This document shows, one piece after another, positions 22,636 to 32,045 of a DNA stretch of 64,000 nucleotides. The first letter of the stretch is position 1; every line of letters begins with the position of its first letter. The translations under genes were made by a program, and so were the position numbers. Below the pieces are notes generated by a model, which worked only from the letters and a program-made list of their open reading frames with translations, was not told where the DNA came from and did not search any database. This DNA is from Conus ventricosus (Eukaryota > Mollusca > Gastropoda > Neogastropoda > Conidae): contig CM031595.1 in the NCBI GenBank assembly GCA_018398815.1, positions 47,057,895-47,121,894 of the forward strand, read 5' to 3'.

Positions 22636-23169
22636 TCTCAAGGTTCTTCATCAAGCTTAGTGCTGAATTTCTGATCCTACAGTCACATTTTGTTTGAAAA
22701 ATGCGACATATTTCATCAAAACCTACCACGGCTGTAAGAAAAAGTAACTGCTAGAAAATGACACTCTAAAACAAAACTAAATGCTAATTGGCCACCCTTA
22801 AGTTGTGGTTTGCACCTCGGACTGCCAGCTGGAGTTTGTGGGATCAAGGTCATTCACTGGCATTCATCTGTGGGGTTTTCCATCTCAGTGGACTCTTACC
22901 CAAAACTGAAACAACTATGGATGCAACTGCGAAGAGTGTGACCAGCACGTCACCTTTTACTCATTTAATGGGTGCATTATCAGTAAATTTTCTGACCATC
23001 AATGCAGCTGTATGAATCTCTCTGGCCTGGTTGACCCTGGGATATATCACGAAAGGACGCATTAAGTACAGATCTGCGATGTAGTCTCCAGCCAGAATGG
23101 ATCCTGGTAGCATTACCTTCATCCTCATTGGTAATCTATTACAAAAACTAAAATGAAAAAGCTGTTTAC

Positions 23170-23350
23170 CCCAGAAGGACGCCACACAATGAATGTGGGG
23201 TGGTGTGTACTTCAACATGCGTTGCTTCATGTTGTCTTCCTGTTTGCTGAAAACTGGAAGCGTCTGGAACCTGCGCCAGCCCAGGGACAAGGTCAGCGGA
23301 TTCTTGTTTTTCAGTTGCCTTTTATAGAAGCGATGTTTCTTGAAGCGAGT
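23170..23350 (-). CDS. BMS1: BMS1 exon (GWRRFQT region)
   Basis: Acceptor CATTCCAG|ACT, donor TTCTGGG|GTAAAC. Reads TRFKKHRFYKRQLKNKNPL, then LSLGWRRFQTLPVF and MLKYTPPHIHCVASFWG. Among the most conserved parts of BMS1. Confidence 0.95.
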
Positions 23351-24788
23351 CTGGAATGACATGGAAACGGCAACGTATTTACCAGGTCTGTTCACGTCAT
23401 GATGCGTATGACGAGAAAACAATTCTAAGGTAGAATGTGCTTGTGAATGAAACCAAAAGAATTCTTTATCACAAAAGTTTTTTTTAAAAAACAACACTTG
23501 TGACTTGAATAAGCACAATTTTGATCATAGAACCAAGTACTCTGACCAGTGCTAACAAAATAACAAAGCTTCATACAGTGAACTGATCCTCTAGAATAGC
23601 AAGCCTTACTAAAACTAAACCTACGACCATAGCAAATGCAATAGCATAGTTTAACATTGTGACAAGAGCCAATGGTTTATAATTGTGGCCTGTCACAAAA
23701 AAAAATTAAATGTGATGTTGTGATCAAAGCAAATGCTAACGACAAGGTTAAGAACTGTGTTCAAAGAAGTTCAAAGTTTTCTTGCAGCTTGTGTTGAGTG
23801 TATAGGGGACTGTCTATTTACCATGACTGGACAGTTCATCAAGCCAAGCACTGATGACCCAAGAATGACAATACACAAACCAGTAGAGACTCTACATGTG
23901 TCTTTCCAACTGCTTCAAACTTCAGTTGCTGTAGTGTAAGATGACCAAGAAGTGGAGAGTGAGTTGCGATTGATTTAGTAAATGGATTCCACATTTTCAG
24001 AAGGAAGGAAGGACTACAAATGTACAATGACCTATTCTAAACATCAACAACACACAGGCACTTGCACAGCAATTTACATCCACTTCTCGATTTTTCTAAA
24101 AATTTGGCATCATTAGAAATTCCAGGTTTTTCTTGGTAACTTAAAAAAACATCACATTACAGTACTCCAGTTTCAATAAGTTTCTCTGGTGCTCTGAAAA
24201 AAATTAAAGTAGCAGAAAGAAGAAACAGGTAATTGAATACAACACTTGGGTGAAGATTAACTAATGCTTTTCAAATGAACCAAGCTGCCTTGTCTGGTAA
24301 TATACTCTTTCCTCTTGGCAGTAGACATGCACAAGCAAACAGTCAACCCTAAACTAATGAAAATAAAAAAAAACTTAGCTGTCGAAGCACACAAAGAGCT
24401 TGAAAGATGACTACCATCAGAAAAAAGTTTAGTAATTATGCGCATAAACATATGATAGCTTGATGTGTACCAGGCAGTTACTGACAGCAGCGTCTTTACA
24501 CAGCTCTTGTTCAAGCTTCAGTTGAGTCTGAAATGTGAAAAGACAGTGCTGGTAGTTACTATCTGGTACACTACGGCAGAGCCTTTCCTTCATCCATGCA
24601 AAGCAAGAACAGATAACTGCCTTAAATTGTCAGCACTCGTGAGTCACAGTGCGTGCAGTTAATTTGGTAGTTTAATACATGTTACATAAAAAGACAGAAG
24701 ACATGCATCATAAAGACCTCTTAGGCTCTCAGGAGGTTTGTTACTGTGAGATTCCACGTGCCACTGGCACATGTCCATCAGTTCTGAC
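23351..24788. other. BMS1 intron
   Basis: AT-rich; no gene or clear repeat seen. Confidence 0.6.
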
Positions 24789-24977
24789 CTGTACATATCC
24801 AATGTTCTCTTCTACATTGGACAATCCCCCCAGGATGAGAGGGGCAGAGGGCTGGAAGTGCTCAATGAACTCTGACGGAACACCCTCAACCTCAACACGC
24901 AGGTACAGCCCCGGCCTGTATCCTTCGACCTTCTGTCGCATTTCTGCGCTCATCGATTCGAATTCTGCTCGGTTCAG
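24789..24977 (-). CDS. BMS1: BMS1 exon (LNRAEFE region)
   Basis: Acceptor GTTGCAG|CTG, donor GTACAG|GTCAGA; 63 codons. Reads LNRAEFESMSAEMRQKVEGY, PGLYLRVEVEGVPSEF, LILGGL and NIGYVQ, matching the start of the BMS1 C-terminal beta-barrel region. Confidence 0.94.
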
Positions 24978-25056
24978 CTGCAACACAGAAAAATATGTTC
25001 ATATGTGTTGCAGAACCAGAATTGCTTCCCTTTTCTGAGAATCACGAAACAAAGAT

Positions 25057-25365
25057 GGGGAGTTTGTATTATACTCCCTGTTTGGCTAGTATACTTACCA
25101 TGTCAGACAATAGCATTCACGGCAGTTAGTCTGCTCTGCCAGGCCGAAGTTTTTGTGTGGCTAATGCAGTAATAAGACAGTCACGTGGTGCCCAACCCAC
25201 TTCCGCCGTAGGAAGAAGCCAGTGTCAGCCTCCCGTACCTCATTCATCGAGGCCTGCGCGCAAGGTAACCCCAGAACCTTGGCGCTAGTGGGGAAGGCCG
25301 GGCGGGCATTAGAGTCTGACATGGTAAGTATACTAGCCAAACAGGGAGTATAATACAAACTCCCC
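25057..25365. mobile_element. Fold-back element 1 (inverted ends about 50 bp)
   Basis: Left end 25057-25107 and right end 25314-25365 are inverted copies (GGGGAGTTTGTATTATACTC ... CATGTCAGAC). The stretch just inside the left end (to about 25156) recurs inverted at 25588-25644 in element 2. Confidence 0.75.
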
Positions 25366-25368
25366 ATT

Positions 25369-25664
25369 TTGGCGTCATATACTGTACCATGTCAGACAAT
25401 AGCAGAATTCATAGGAAAAGGCGGAGGGCGAGTGCCTCAGTGGTTCCTGGGGTTACCCGATATGGATGCATTAGCCGCCACAAAGGATATCCCATTAGAA
25501 CCATCAGCCCTGGTCATGCGGATGTCCCTCAAATAAAATTTTATGAAGGGATTCTCCGAACGCCAGAAGGCTGCCTCCAGGAGGTGGCACAAAACTTCGG
25601 CCTGGCAGAGCAGACTAACTGCCGTGAATGCTATTGTCTGACATGGTACAGTATATGACGCCAA
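25369..25664. mobile_element. Fold-back element 2 (inverted ends about 35 bp)
   Basis: Ends TTGGCGTCATATACTG...GACAATAGC at 25369-25403 and inverted at 25630-25664. It has different outer ends from element 1 but shares the inner GACAATAGCATTCACGGC-type segment, so the two are relatives in opposite orientation separated by three bases. Confidence 0.75.
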
Positions 25665-25759
25665 ACATGTGCGTTTAACCTTGTACTTTTATTTTAATTT
25701 CTTGCGACTGGAAAAACACAATAAAATGAAGCAATGGAATAGCACAAAATAGCTTAAAA

Positions 25760-25771
25760 CACACACGCACG

Positions 25772-25823
<52 letters not shown>
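25760..25823. repeat. (CA)n microsatellite
   Basis: About 30 CA units with CG interruptions at the start. Confidence 0.95.
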
Positions 25824-25826
<3 letters not shown>

Positions 25827-26089
25827 CAGACAACCCTCCAAAAATCCATGTAGCATGTTTTAAAAGCTTTTTTTCATTGAACAGATCCCCATTTCCATGC
25901 GCTTATAAAAAAAGGGACCTGAACTTCCCTCATACCCACTCCTCTCTTTCATCTCCCTTCCCCTCCATTTCCCCTCTCTTTGCTTTACAAATGATAACTG
26001 AATATAGTTCACAGCCAGACAGTTTCAGCTCTCATCAGCAACTTCAGAATCTATGAAAACCAGCGGTTCCACAAAAGACCCATACTCAC

Positions 26090-26235
26090 TTTTGTCTGCT
26101 CCTCCAGTTCCTTCTTCCAGTCTTGCAGAAACTGATCGTCATCAGTGATCCTATGTCGGCTCTGATCATACTTCAGATCAAAGGCCTGTTTTTTTGCCTT
26201 CTTTTCAGTCTCTCCCTCCTTATCTCCCTCTATGC
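26090..26235 (-). CDS. BMS1: BMS1 exon (acidic linker), most upstream one seen
   Basis: Acceptor CTTCAG|GC, donor ACAAAA|GTGAGT. Reads IEGDKEGETEKKAKKQAFDL, then DDDQFLQDWKKELEEQTK, the Lys/Glu-rich segment just before LNRAEFE. It requires one base from an upstream exon that I could not find between here and the 1000-N gap. Confidence 0.8.
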
Positions 26236-26239
26236 CTGA

Positions 26240-27360
26240 AGATGACAAACACAGAGGTAATGTAACACAGTATGAACAACACTTTCATAGCAAAAAATTT
26301 AAATCATAATCGTCCTAATACCCCCTCTCAAGATATACTGGGAAAGTGAATACATTTAGTGCCACTTCAAAGACTGTTTCATACACATATCACTTGAACA
26401 GGAATGGTAAGTGGAAGAAAGTGCTTCATAACAAAGCACAAAAAAAGCAAAAGGCAGGCAGTGATAGTAATGTACGAACAGAATGACTAAAAAAACAAGG
26501 TTCTGTGTGAAATCAATGGGGTGTTTGTTGCTACCTTGGCATCTACTATGACGCTGTCAAGTGCCTCCACCACATTAGTCATGCCACATAGGTAGAATGT
26601 ACCAAGGATGTCTAGGACTTCCAGCCTTTGCATACACTATGTCAGCTACCACAATGGTCCGCCAGAGAGCATAACTGGTGAAGACAGCATGGCTTTGTGT
26701 GCCTTTACAGCTGTGGGGGGAAGTGGTTTTCAGACATGGTAGTAAGCCTGGCAAAATACCTGCCTATGCCAGGAGCTTTATCGTCTGGGGTTTTGTCATG
26801 GCGTTTCCCAGATTCACCATAGAGGAGAGCTCAGGGGCACCACTCTGTACATCTTCAGAGTTCTGACAGGACATTTAACCTGCTCCACTTCTGATTATTT
26901 TTACCTGGGATTGGATGATGAAGGGGCCAGCAGAGGCAAGATCGTCATTCAGAGCCACTCCTTGGGCTTGCGGATTTTGTCCACGATAAAAAAAAAACAT
27001 GTTGAGAGGGTGACTGAGCTATTATTGGCCACTTCAGGGACCATGGGTCCCTTGAGAAGGCATGAACCTCACTTATTTACAGACAGAAACCAAGATAAGT
27101 AAAAAAAAAAGAAAAATGTTTTTAAGTATCCATGAGCTCCAAAAGGAAAAAGAAAAAAAAAAATCCCGAAGTCCGGATTTTAGAGTGTAGAACGAGGCGA
27201 TGTTCCCTCAAGACGCAATGAAGTGCACTCACAGAGGGTGATCACTCTTACTGCCTAACTGAGTATGGAGGCAAGATTAGCTCCCTGCTCTCCCAACTTT
27301 TCTTTGGTTTTTTTTTCAATTTTTTTAATTTCAATTTTTATCATGATATAATAGCGATGC
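26240..27360. other. No gene seen
   Basis: I looked for the upstream BMS1 exon and for other coding signals and saw none. AT-rich with A/T runs. Confidence 0.5.
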
Positions 27361-27362
27361 TC

Positions 27363-27928
27363 CAGGGCTCCCAATGACGCACATATGTGCGTCCATGACG
27401 CACTATGAGCGAAAAGGACGCACTAACAAAACGTGTAGCGAGTCCTGCGGGACGCACTACAAAATCAGGCAAACCCCAAAACGTGCCGCAGTCAGTGATC
27501 AAAGCTGAGCACACCACAAGCTTTGCGCGCGATTGCCTGCCCTCAAATTCAGGACAGCATGTGCCCGCGAAAGTACAGTAGGCCGAGAAGTTGCGTAAAC
27601 ACTGATAGGCTCGCCTTGTGGCCCACGTCACTGAACGGTTACTCAGTCGACCGGCTGACTTATTCAGACTGTGGCGCCCGCCGCCACTAATTAACCAATT
27701 CGATGACTCACAAGTTGTAACAATCGCGTGCACAAGCCTAGGCGAACGAAGCAGAAAGGAAGTTCACGGCTATCGCATCTCGCAAATATGTCGTTGCTTC
27801 AGTGGTTGGGTGCTCCTAAAAAACGCAAAGAAACATCTTCTGAAGATGCTACAGACAGTGAATCATCGATTCCTAAAGAAATATCTACAGCAACACCACC
27901 TAACAAGAAATGTTTTTTTAAAGAAATG

Positions 27929-27959
<31 letters not shown>

Positions 27960-28650
27960 ATTCATTTTTTCTGGAATGTTCAGATTATCAAGCCCATAAT
28001 TAAAAAAGCAAGAAATACTACATTTTCTGTATTGGTTAATTTTGTTCATGGGGACTCTCTATACCCCCTCTGGGACCCTCTTTAGCATCAGTGAAGGAGT
28101 CCCTGGGACCCCCTGTCTGTCAGTACAAATGGTAGCCCTGCGCTCCACACCAAGTAAGGACAAAGCATATGTTTGGACAAACAAGTATGAAAAAATGGAA
28201 TATACTCTGCAAAAATTAACAGACTCCCCTGCAGTCTGTTGCCACAATCCTAAATGGATCAAGAAAAAATTTCTAATTTTTAAAAATTTCTTTGATCTAT
28301 ACATTCACCTATTAATCTGTCAACTTTTACAATTATATACACTGAAATCAATCAATGAAAACCATCATTCTCTCTCACCATCACAACGTAATCATATGCT
28401 TTATTTTCTGAACTGCATTGTTCTTTCTCTGTACACATCATCAGTTGACAAACCAGGCTTACATATCAGAATACAAGTGGATTACCAGCTTACTGCTGCT
28501 TTTTTCAGACCTGTTTACCCCCTTGGCTACCCAAGTGTAATCCCAAATACTGAAAAGTGTAATCTTATGGGGGAAAAGTGTAATCGAAGGCGCGAAGCGC
28601 CGAGATAGCTAGGGGGGTCCGGGGGCATGCCCCCCGGAACATTTTTTTGG
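27363..28650 (+). mobile_element. hAT-like transposon fragment
   Basis: Begins CAGGGCTCCCAATGACGC, a hAT-type end, followed by an 18-bp perfect palindrome (27376-27393). At 27788 a reading frame starts MSLLQWLGAPKKRKETSSED, which resembles the N-terminus of hAT/KIAA1586-like transposases, and breaks off at a (GA)n tract near 27935. The rest to 28560 is not recognisable. The block 28590-28645 (GCGCGAAGCGC, GGGGGCATGCCCCC) looks like subterminal sequence. The matching right end was not found. Confidence 0.45.
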
Positions 28651-29046
28651 GGGAAGCAAAATGGTGCAATCTGGTGCACATTCTGAGGTTAAATTTCATC
28701 ATTATGACCATGAAAATTCAACTCAAAATATAACAAAAACAAATTAAAACTCACCAACTGCCATTGGAACCACTTTACTTGGTCAAAGGATGTCTGCCAA
28801 GTTGGAGGATACCAAATAAATAATGTATTTAAAATTATTAAAAAAACACACACACACATCTGAAGTCTTCAGAAAGTCCCCTTGTGTACAAAATCCTGGA
28901 AGCAAATGTTCTCACACAAATACACAATCAGTCACTCTGCCAGTGCCTCCACCCCCACTGCCAAGCATGAAAAAAGAGAGAAAAAAAAGAGAGAGAGAGA
29001 GAAATGTTCTCTAAGCTTTAAAAATTCAGTGCACTACTGTAGCTTT

Positions 29047-29146
29047 NNNNNNNNNNNNNNNNNNNNNNNNNNNNNNNNNNNNNNNNNNNNNNNNNNNNNN
29101 NNNNNNNNNNNNNNNNNNNNNNNNNNNNNNNNNNNNNNNNNNNNNN
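29047..29146. other. Assembly gap, 100 N
   Basis: Exactly 100 N, the usual placeholder for a gap of unknown size. Confidence 1.
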
Positions 29147-29167
29147 TCTCTCTCTGTAGACAGAAAG

Positions 29168-29168
<1 letters not shown>

Positions 29169-29212
<44 letters not shown>

Positions 29213-29260
29213 TGTGTGTGTGGTGTGTGTGGTGTGTGTGTGTGTGTTGTGTGTGTGCTG
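29169..29260. repeat. (GT)n microsatellite
   Basis: Directly follows the gap; likely contributed to the assembly break. Confidence 0.95.
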
Positions 29261-29631
29261 TTTTTTCCCGTCTCATCATCCATGCATTATTCTTACGTTG
29301 CTCTTTTCCAGATAGCTAGCTAGCTAGATAGACAGACAGACAGATACAGAAATAGATACATACAAAGGTACAGATAGATACATAGAACTTGCTGTCCTGT
29401 TGTTAAATACAAAAAATGTTCTTTATGCGGGGGGAAGCCCAGAACCGCCCCCCGAACTAGATTTTATTCGCACAGATCGCACATCATTAAAAACAAAACA
29501 TTACTCGCCCTTTCCGCTCTGCCAACCACACGCTTCAGGACATGCAATGGATCCCCACAGAAAAAACTATTGATTTATAACATTAACATTTGGGAAAAGG
29601 GAAAAATTCGGATAACATAATGCTCTCTTGT

Positions 29632-29715
29632 TGCACCTAGGCCTGACGAAGCTTTTAACAGCGAACATTTGTTACAAATACAAGTCTGAAAAAATGAAAA
29701 GACTGTTGTTTTCAT
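29632..29715 (+). ncRNA. Degenerate hammerhead-like motif
   Basis: CTGACGA (29643-29649, allowed because position 7 is free), stem AGCTTTTAACAGC, then GAAC instead of GAAA, and ATTTGTTA. The flanks (TACAAGTCTGA, ATGAAAAGACTG) match the copy at 1729-1800. Confidence 0.45.
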
Positions 29716-29721
29716 TCTATT

Positions 29722-29726
29722 TTATA

Positions 29727-29771
<45 letters not shown>

Positions 29772-29800
29772 TTTTATATATTATATATATATATTATACA
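29722..29800. repeat. (TA)n microsatellite
   Basis: AT-only tract following the repeat end above. Confidence 0.95.
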
Positions 29801-29889
29801 ACAAACTAATAAATTCCAAGGGTAAGTACCGCGCACAGTTCCAGCAACTTACAGAGCAGCTTGGGGTTGCAATGACTGCAAGAAATATT

Positions 29890-30130
29890 GAATTATAAAC
29901 AAAGTTTGCTCTTATGTCTTAGATTGACGAAATAGGGGGAAATAAGCATTCATATCTGCAGTGGTAGATGATTCTGCCTAACTAACAGTATGTGCTTATT
30001 TTTCCCCATTCACCCACTCAAGCACTTACTGTTAGTTAGGCAGAATTTATCTAACCACTGCAGATATGAATGCTTATTTCCCCCTATTTCGTCAATCTAA
30101 GACATAAGAGCAAGCTTTGTTTATAATTAT
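29890..30130. mobile_element. Long hairpin element, arms about 105 bp
   Basis: The arm 29890-29995 is repeated inverted at 30023-30130 with a few mismatches (GACGAAATAGGGGGAAATAA on one side, its complement on the other). The loop is about 30 bp. Fold-back or MITE-type. Confidence 0.8.
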
Positions 30131-30254
30131 ATATATATATATATATATTATAATATATATATAATATTTTATAAAATATATAAAGAAAAAAAAAGAAAAG
30201 TAAAGTAGTGACTGCTGTACTCGTATTTTAAATAAATAAAAGGGGAAAAGGTGG

Positions 30255-30312
30255 CAAAGAGTACCTGGAGAGGATGTCCAACGTTTCGTGTCGTAGACAC
30301 TTCAACATATTA
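30255..30312 (-). ncRNA. Degenerate hammerhead-like motif 2
   Basis: Minus strand: GTTGA, a perfect stem II (GTGTC TAC GACAC), GAAAC and GTTGGACATCC. Two of the seven CUGANGA positions differ. Flanked by (TA)n and (GT)n tracts. Probably another Penelope-type end, weak. Confidence 0.35.
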
Positions 30313-30319
30313 ATATATA

Positions 30320-30457
30320 TATTGTTTTGTGTGTGTGGTGTGTGTGTGTGTGTGTGTGGTGTGTGTGTGTGGTGTGTGTGTGTGGGGAAAATAGGTTTAA
30401 CCACACTAATCTTAATCTATCTATCTATCTATCCCATCTATCTACTATCTTTTCATA

Positions 30458-30490
<33 letters not shown>

Positions 30491-30495
30491 CAGTA
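30320..30495. repeat. (GT)n, (CTAT)n and (TA)n tracts
   Basis: GT-rich 30325-30385, TCTA repeats 30415-30450, TA repeats 30459-30492. Confidence 0.9.
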
Positions 30496-30599
30496 TATTT
30501 AAAATGGCCTAAAACAATTTTTTAAGTGCTCAACCCCTTGGGGAGCAACATTAGTTAAAACAATTTAAAAGAGGAATCTTAAAACTATCTACAAATTTG

Positions 30600-31320
30600 T
30601 TTCGGGGCGTGTTGCGCTCATGGGATCATATGAGGGTGCAGAAACATGTGAACTGGTCGGACTTTTTCATGCTGTCCAACATCAAGAAAAAACTCGGAAA
30701 ACAAGTCGGACATACAGGAGACGATGGCCTTGCTGCACTAACCAACAATCCAAGAACCATCGAAAACAAGAAGAAAGAACTATGCAAAATTTTCCCAAAA
30801 ACCACAACTTAAAGATTACCATTGAAGCAAACAAAAGGTAGTGAACTACTTAGACATAACACTGGATCTCAACAATCACATATAATAAACCATACAAAAA
30901 ACCCCAACGATACACCTCTTTATGTACACACCAAAAGTAACCATCCACCATCTGTATAAAGCCATACCCCATGGCATAAACAAGAGACTATCAAACCTGT
31001 CATGCAGTGAGAGAGTGTCAACAATGCAGCAGTAAGTACCAGGAGGCATAACAAACAAGGGGAAATACAATTACAAATTACCATACAACCCAGACAACAA
31101 CACAAATTAAAGCAAGAAAAATAGGAAAACAAAAATCATATGGTATAACCCCCCATACGACGGGAAACTCCCAAAAAAAACATAGGGGAAAAAAATTCTT
31201 CAAAATCCTAAAAAACTTCATTTCCAAAAGAACACAAACTGTCCAAAATATTTGACAAAAACCTGTCAAACTATCCGTACTCATGTATGCCCAACCTCAA
31301 AAACCTAATTGACGCATCCA
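30600..31320 (+). pseudogene. Penelope-like reverse transcriptase, C-terminal part
   Basis: Frames in succession show GAETCELVGLF, GDDGLAAL, LKITIEANK, a Lys-Pro-rich segment with a SNHPPS motif, and a thumb-like region. These match the late RT palm and thumb of Penelope-like elements, with several frameshifts and stops. No activity expected. Confidence 0.7.
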
Positions 31321-31344
31321 ACAAAATGAAAATCAACACAGAAA

Positions 31345-31760
31345 AGAAGGGTGAAGAAAGGAAATCTTGCAATTGCACCAGAAAGGAGCAGTGCCCACTA
31401 AACAATAAATGTCTTCACAACAACATTGTATACCAGGCTACTGTGACATCAGAATATGAAAAAAAAACCCATACATAGGATCACTGAAAACCCTTCAACA
31501 CCAGATTATGAAAACCCCACAAACAGTCATTTAATAAAGAAAAAATATAAAAAACCAAACAAACTGAGCAAATATATTCTGGAAATTTTAAGACGCAAAA
31601 ACAAGTACAAAAATCCTGGAAAATCATAAAAAAGAGCATCACCATACAGCAATGTTTCAAAAAGGTGCAACCTATGTTTAACTGAAAATGGTTAATACTA
31701 TGGCAAACCAACTTAGCAACTTTAAACACCAAAACAGAAATAGTAAACACTGCAGGCATA
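31345..31760 (+). pseudogene. GIY-YIG endonuclease domain of Penelope-like element
   Basis: Reads KSCNCTRKEQCPLNNKCL then NNIVYQATVTSEY, the Cys-rich linker and the first GIY-YIG strand, followed in other frames by LSKYI and SKRCNLCLTE. The catalytic region is broken by stops from 31476 on. Confidence 0.75.
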
Positions 31761-31899
31761 AATGGAATCGTTGTTAGTGAACACACCCAAAACAAAAACC
31801 TGAAAGCCCCCAAAAAACACGTGAAAGCCAACCCGCACGTGCAAACAACCGCAAACGGGAGCCCACACGCTATTATAACTCGGCGGGGGCAAACCAAAA

Positions 31900-31950
31900 A
31901 ACCATCCTGATGACAGCGCAACACCGCTCGAAACAAATTTGTAGATAGTT
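31900..31950 (+). ncRNA. Hammerhead ribozyme, complete core
   Basis: Stem I 5' strand AACCATC (31900-31906); CTGATGA (31907-31913); stem II CAGCGCAACACCGCTC (31914-31929, AGCG pairs with CGCT); GAAA (31930-31933); stem III ACAAATTTGT with A15.1-U16.1; cleavage triplet GTA (31941-31943); stem I 3' strand GATAGTT (31944-31950), pairing with one A-C mismatch. The very short, palindromic stem III fits the minimal hammerheads known from Penelope-like elements, which often act as dimers. Confidence 0.8.
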
Positions 31951-31975
31951 TTAAGATTCCTCTTTTAACTTGTTT

Positions 31976-31978
<3 letters not shown>

Positions 31979-32040
<62 letters not shown>

Positions 32041-32045
32041 TATAT
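31979..32045. repeat. (TA)n microsatellite
   Basis: TA tract between the Penelope-like and Tc1-like elements. Confidence 0.95.

Larger units (their letters stand above)
11700..26235 (-). other. BMS1: BMS1 gene, C-terminal half (nine coding exons)
   Basis: BMS1 is the nucleolar GTPase that works with RCL1 in the U3-containing small-subunit processome during 18S rRNA maturation. Coding exons on the minus strand are 26235-26090, 24977-24789, 23350-23170, 20788-20733, 20252-20130, 18462-18291, 14638-14481, 12859-12727 and 11927-11700. They give about 420 residues that match, in order, the region from the acidic linker to the C-terminus, including [58 protein letters not shown] and [13 protein letters not shown]. 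Human BMS1 is about 1,280 residues, so the N-terminal two thirds, with the P-loop GTPase domain, are missing from this window. All exon phases agree except 12859-12727, which is one base too long. Confidence 0.88.
30553..31979 (+). mobile_element. Penelope-like retroelement with inverted ends
   Basis: The ends 30553-30618 and about 31916-31979 are inverted copies (AGTTAAAACAA, AAGAGGAATCTTAAAACTAT, CAAATTTGTTTCG). Between them is the C-terminal part of a Penelope-like ORF in broken frames. The element is truncated: the N-terminal half of the RT is absent, and the left inverted end abuts the RT middle. Confidence 0.8.

Noticed and set aside
22259..22729. 156-codon minus-strand frame
   Set aside because: Product of the degenerate GGA-rich tandem repeat.
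22961..23518. 185-codon minus-strand frame as one protein
   Set aside because: Only 23350-23170 is a BMS1 exon; the rest is intron read-through past the donor GTAAAC.
25389..25664. 89- and 75-codon frames
   Set aside because: Entirely inside fold-back element 2.
28042..28608. 188-codon plus-strand frame
   Set aside because: No recognisable motif; lies in a hAT-like fragment and reads into its palindromic tail.
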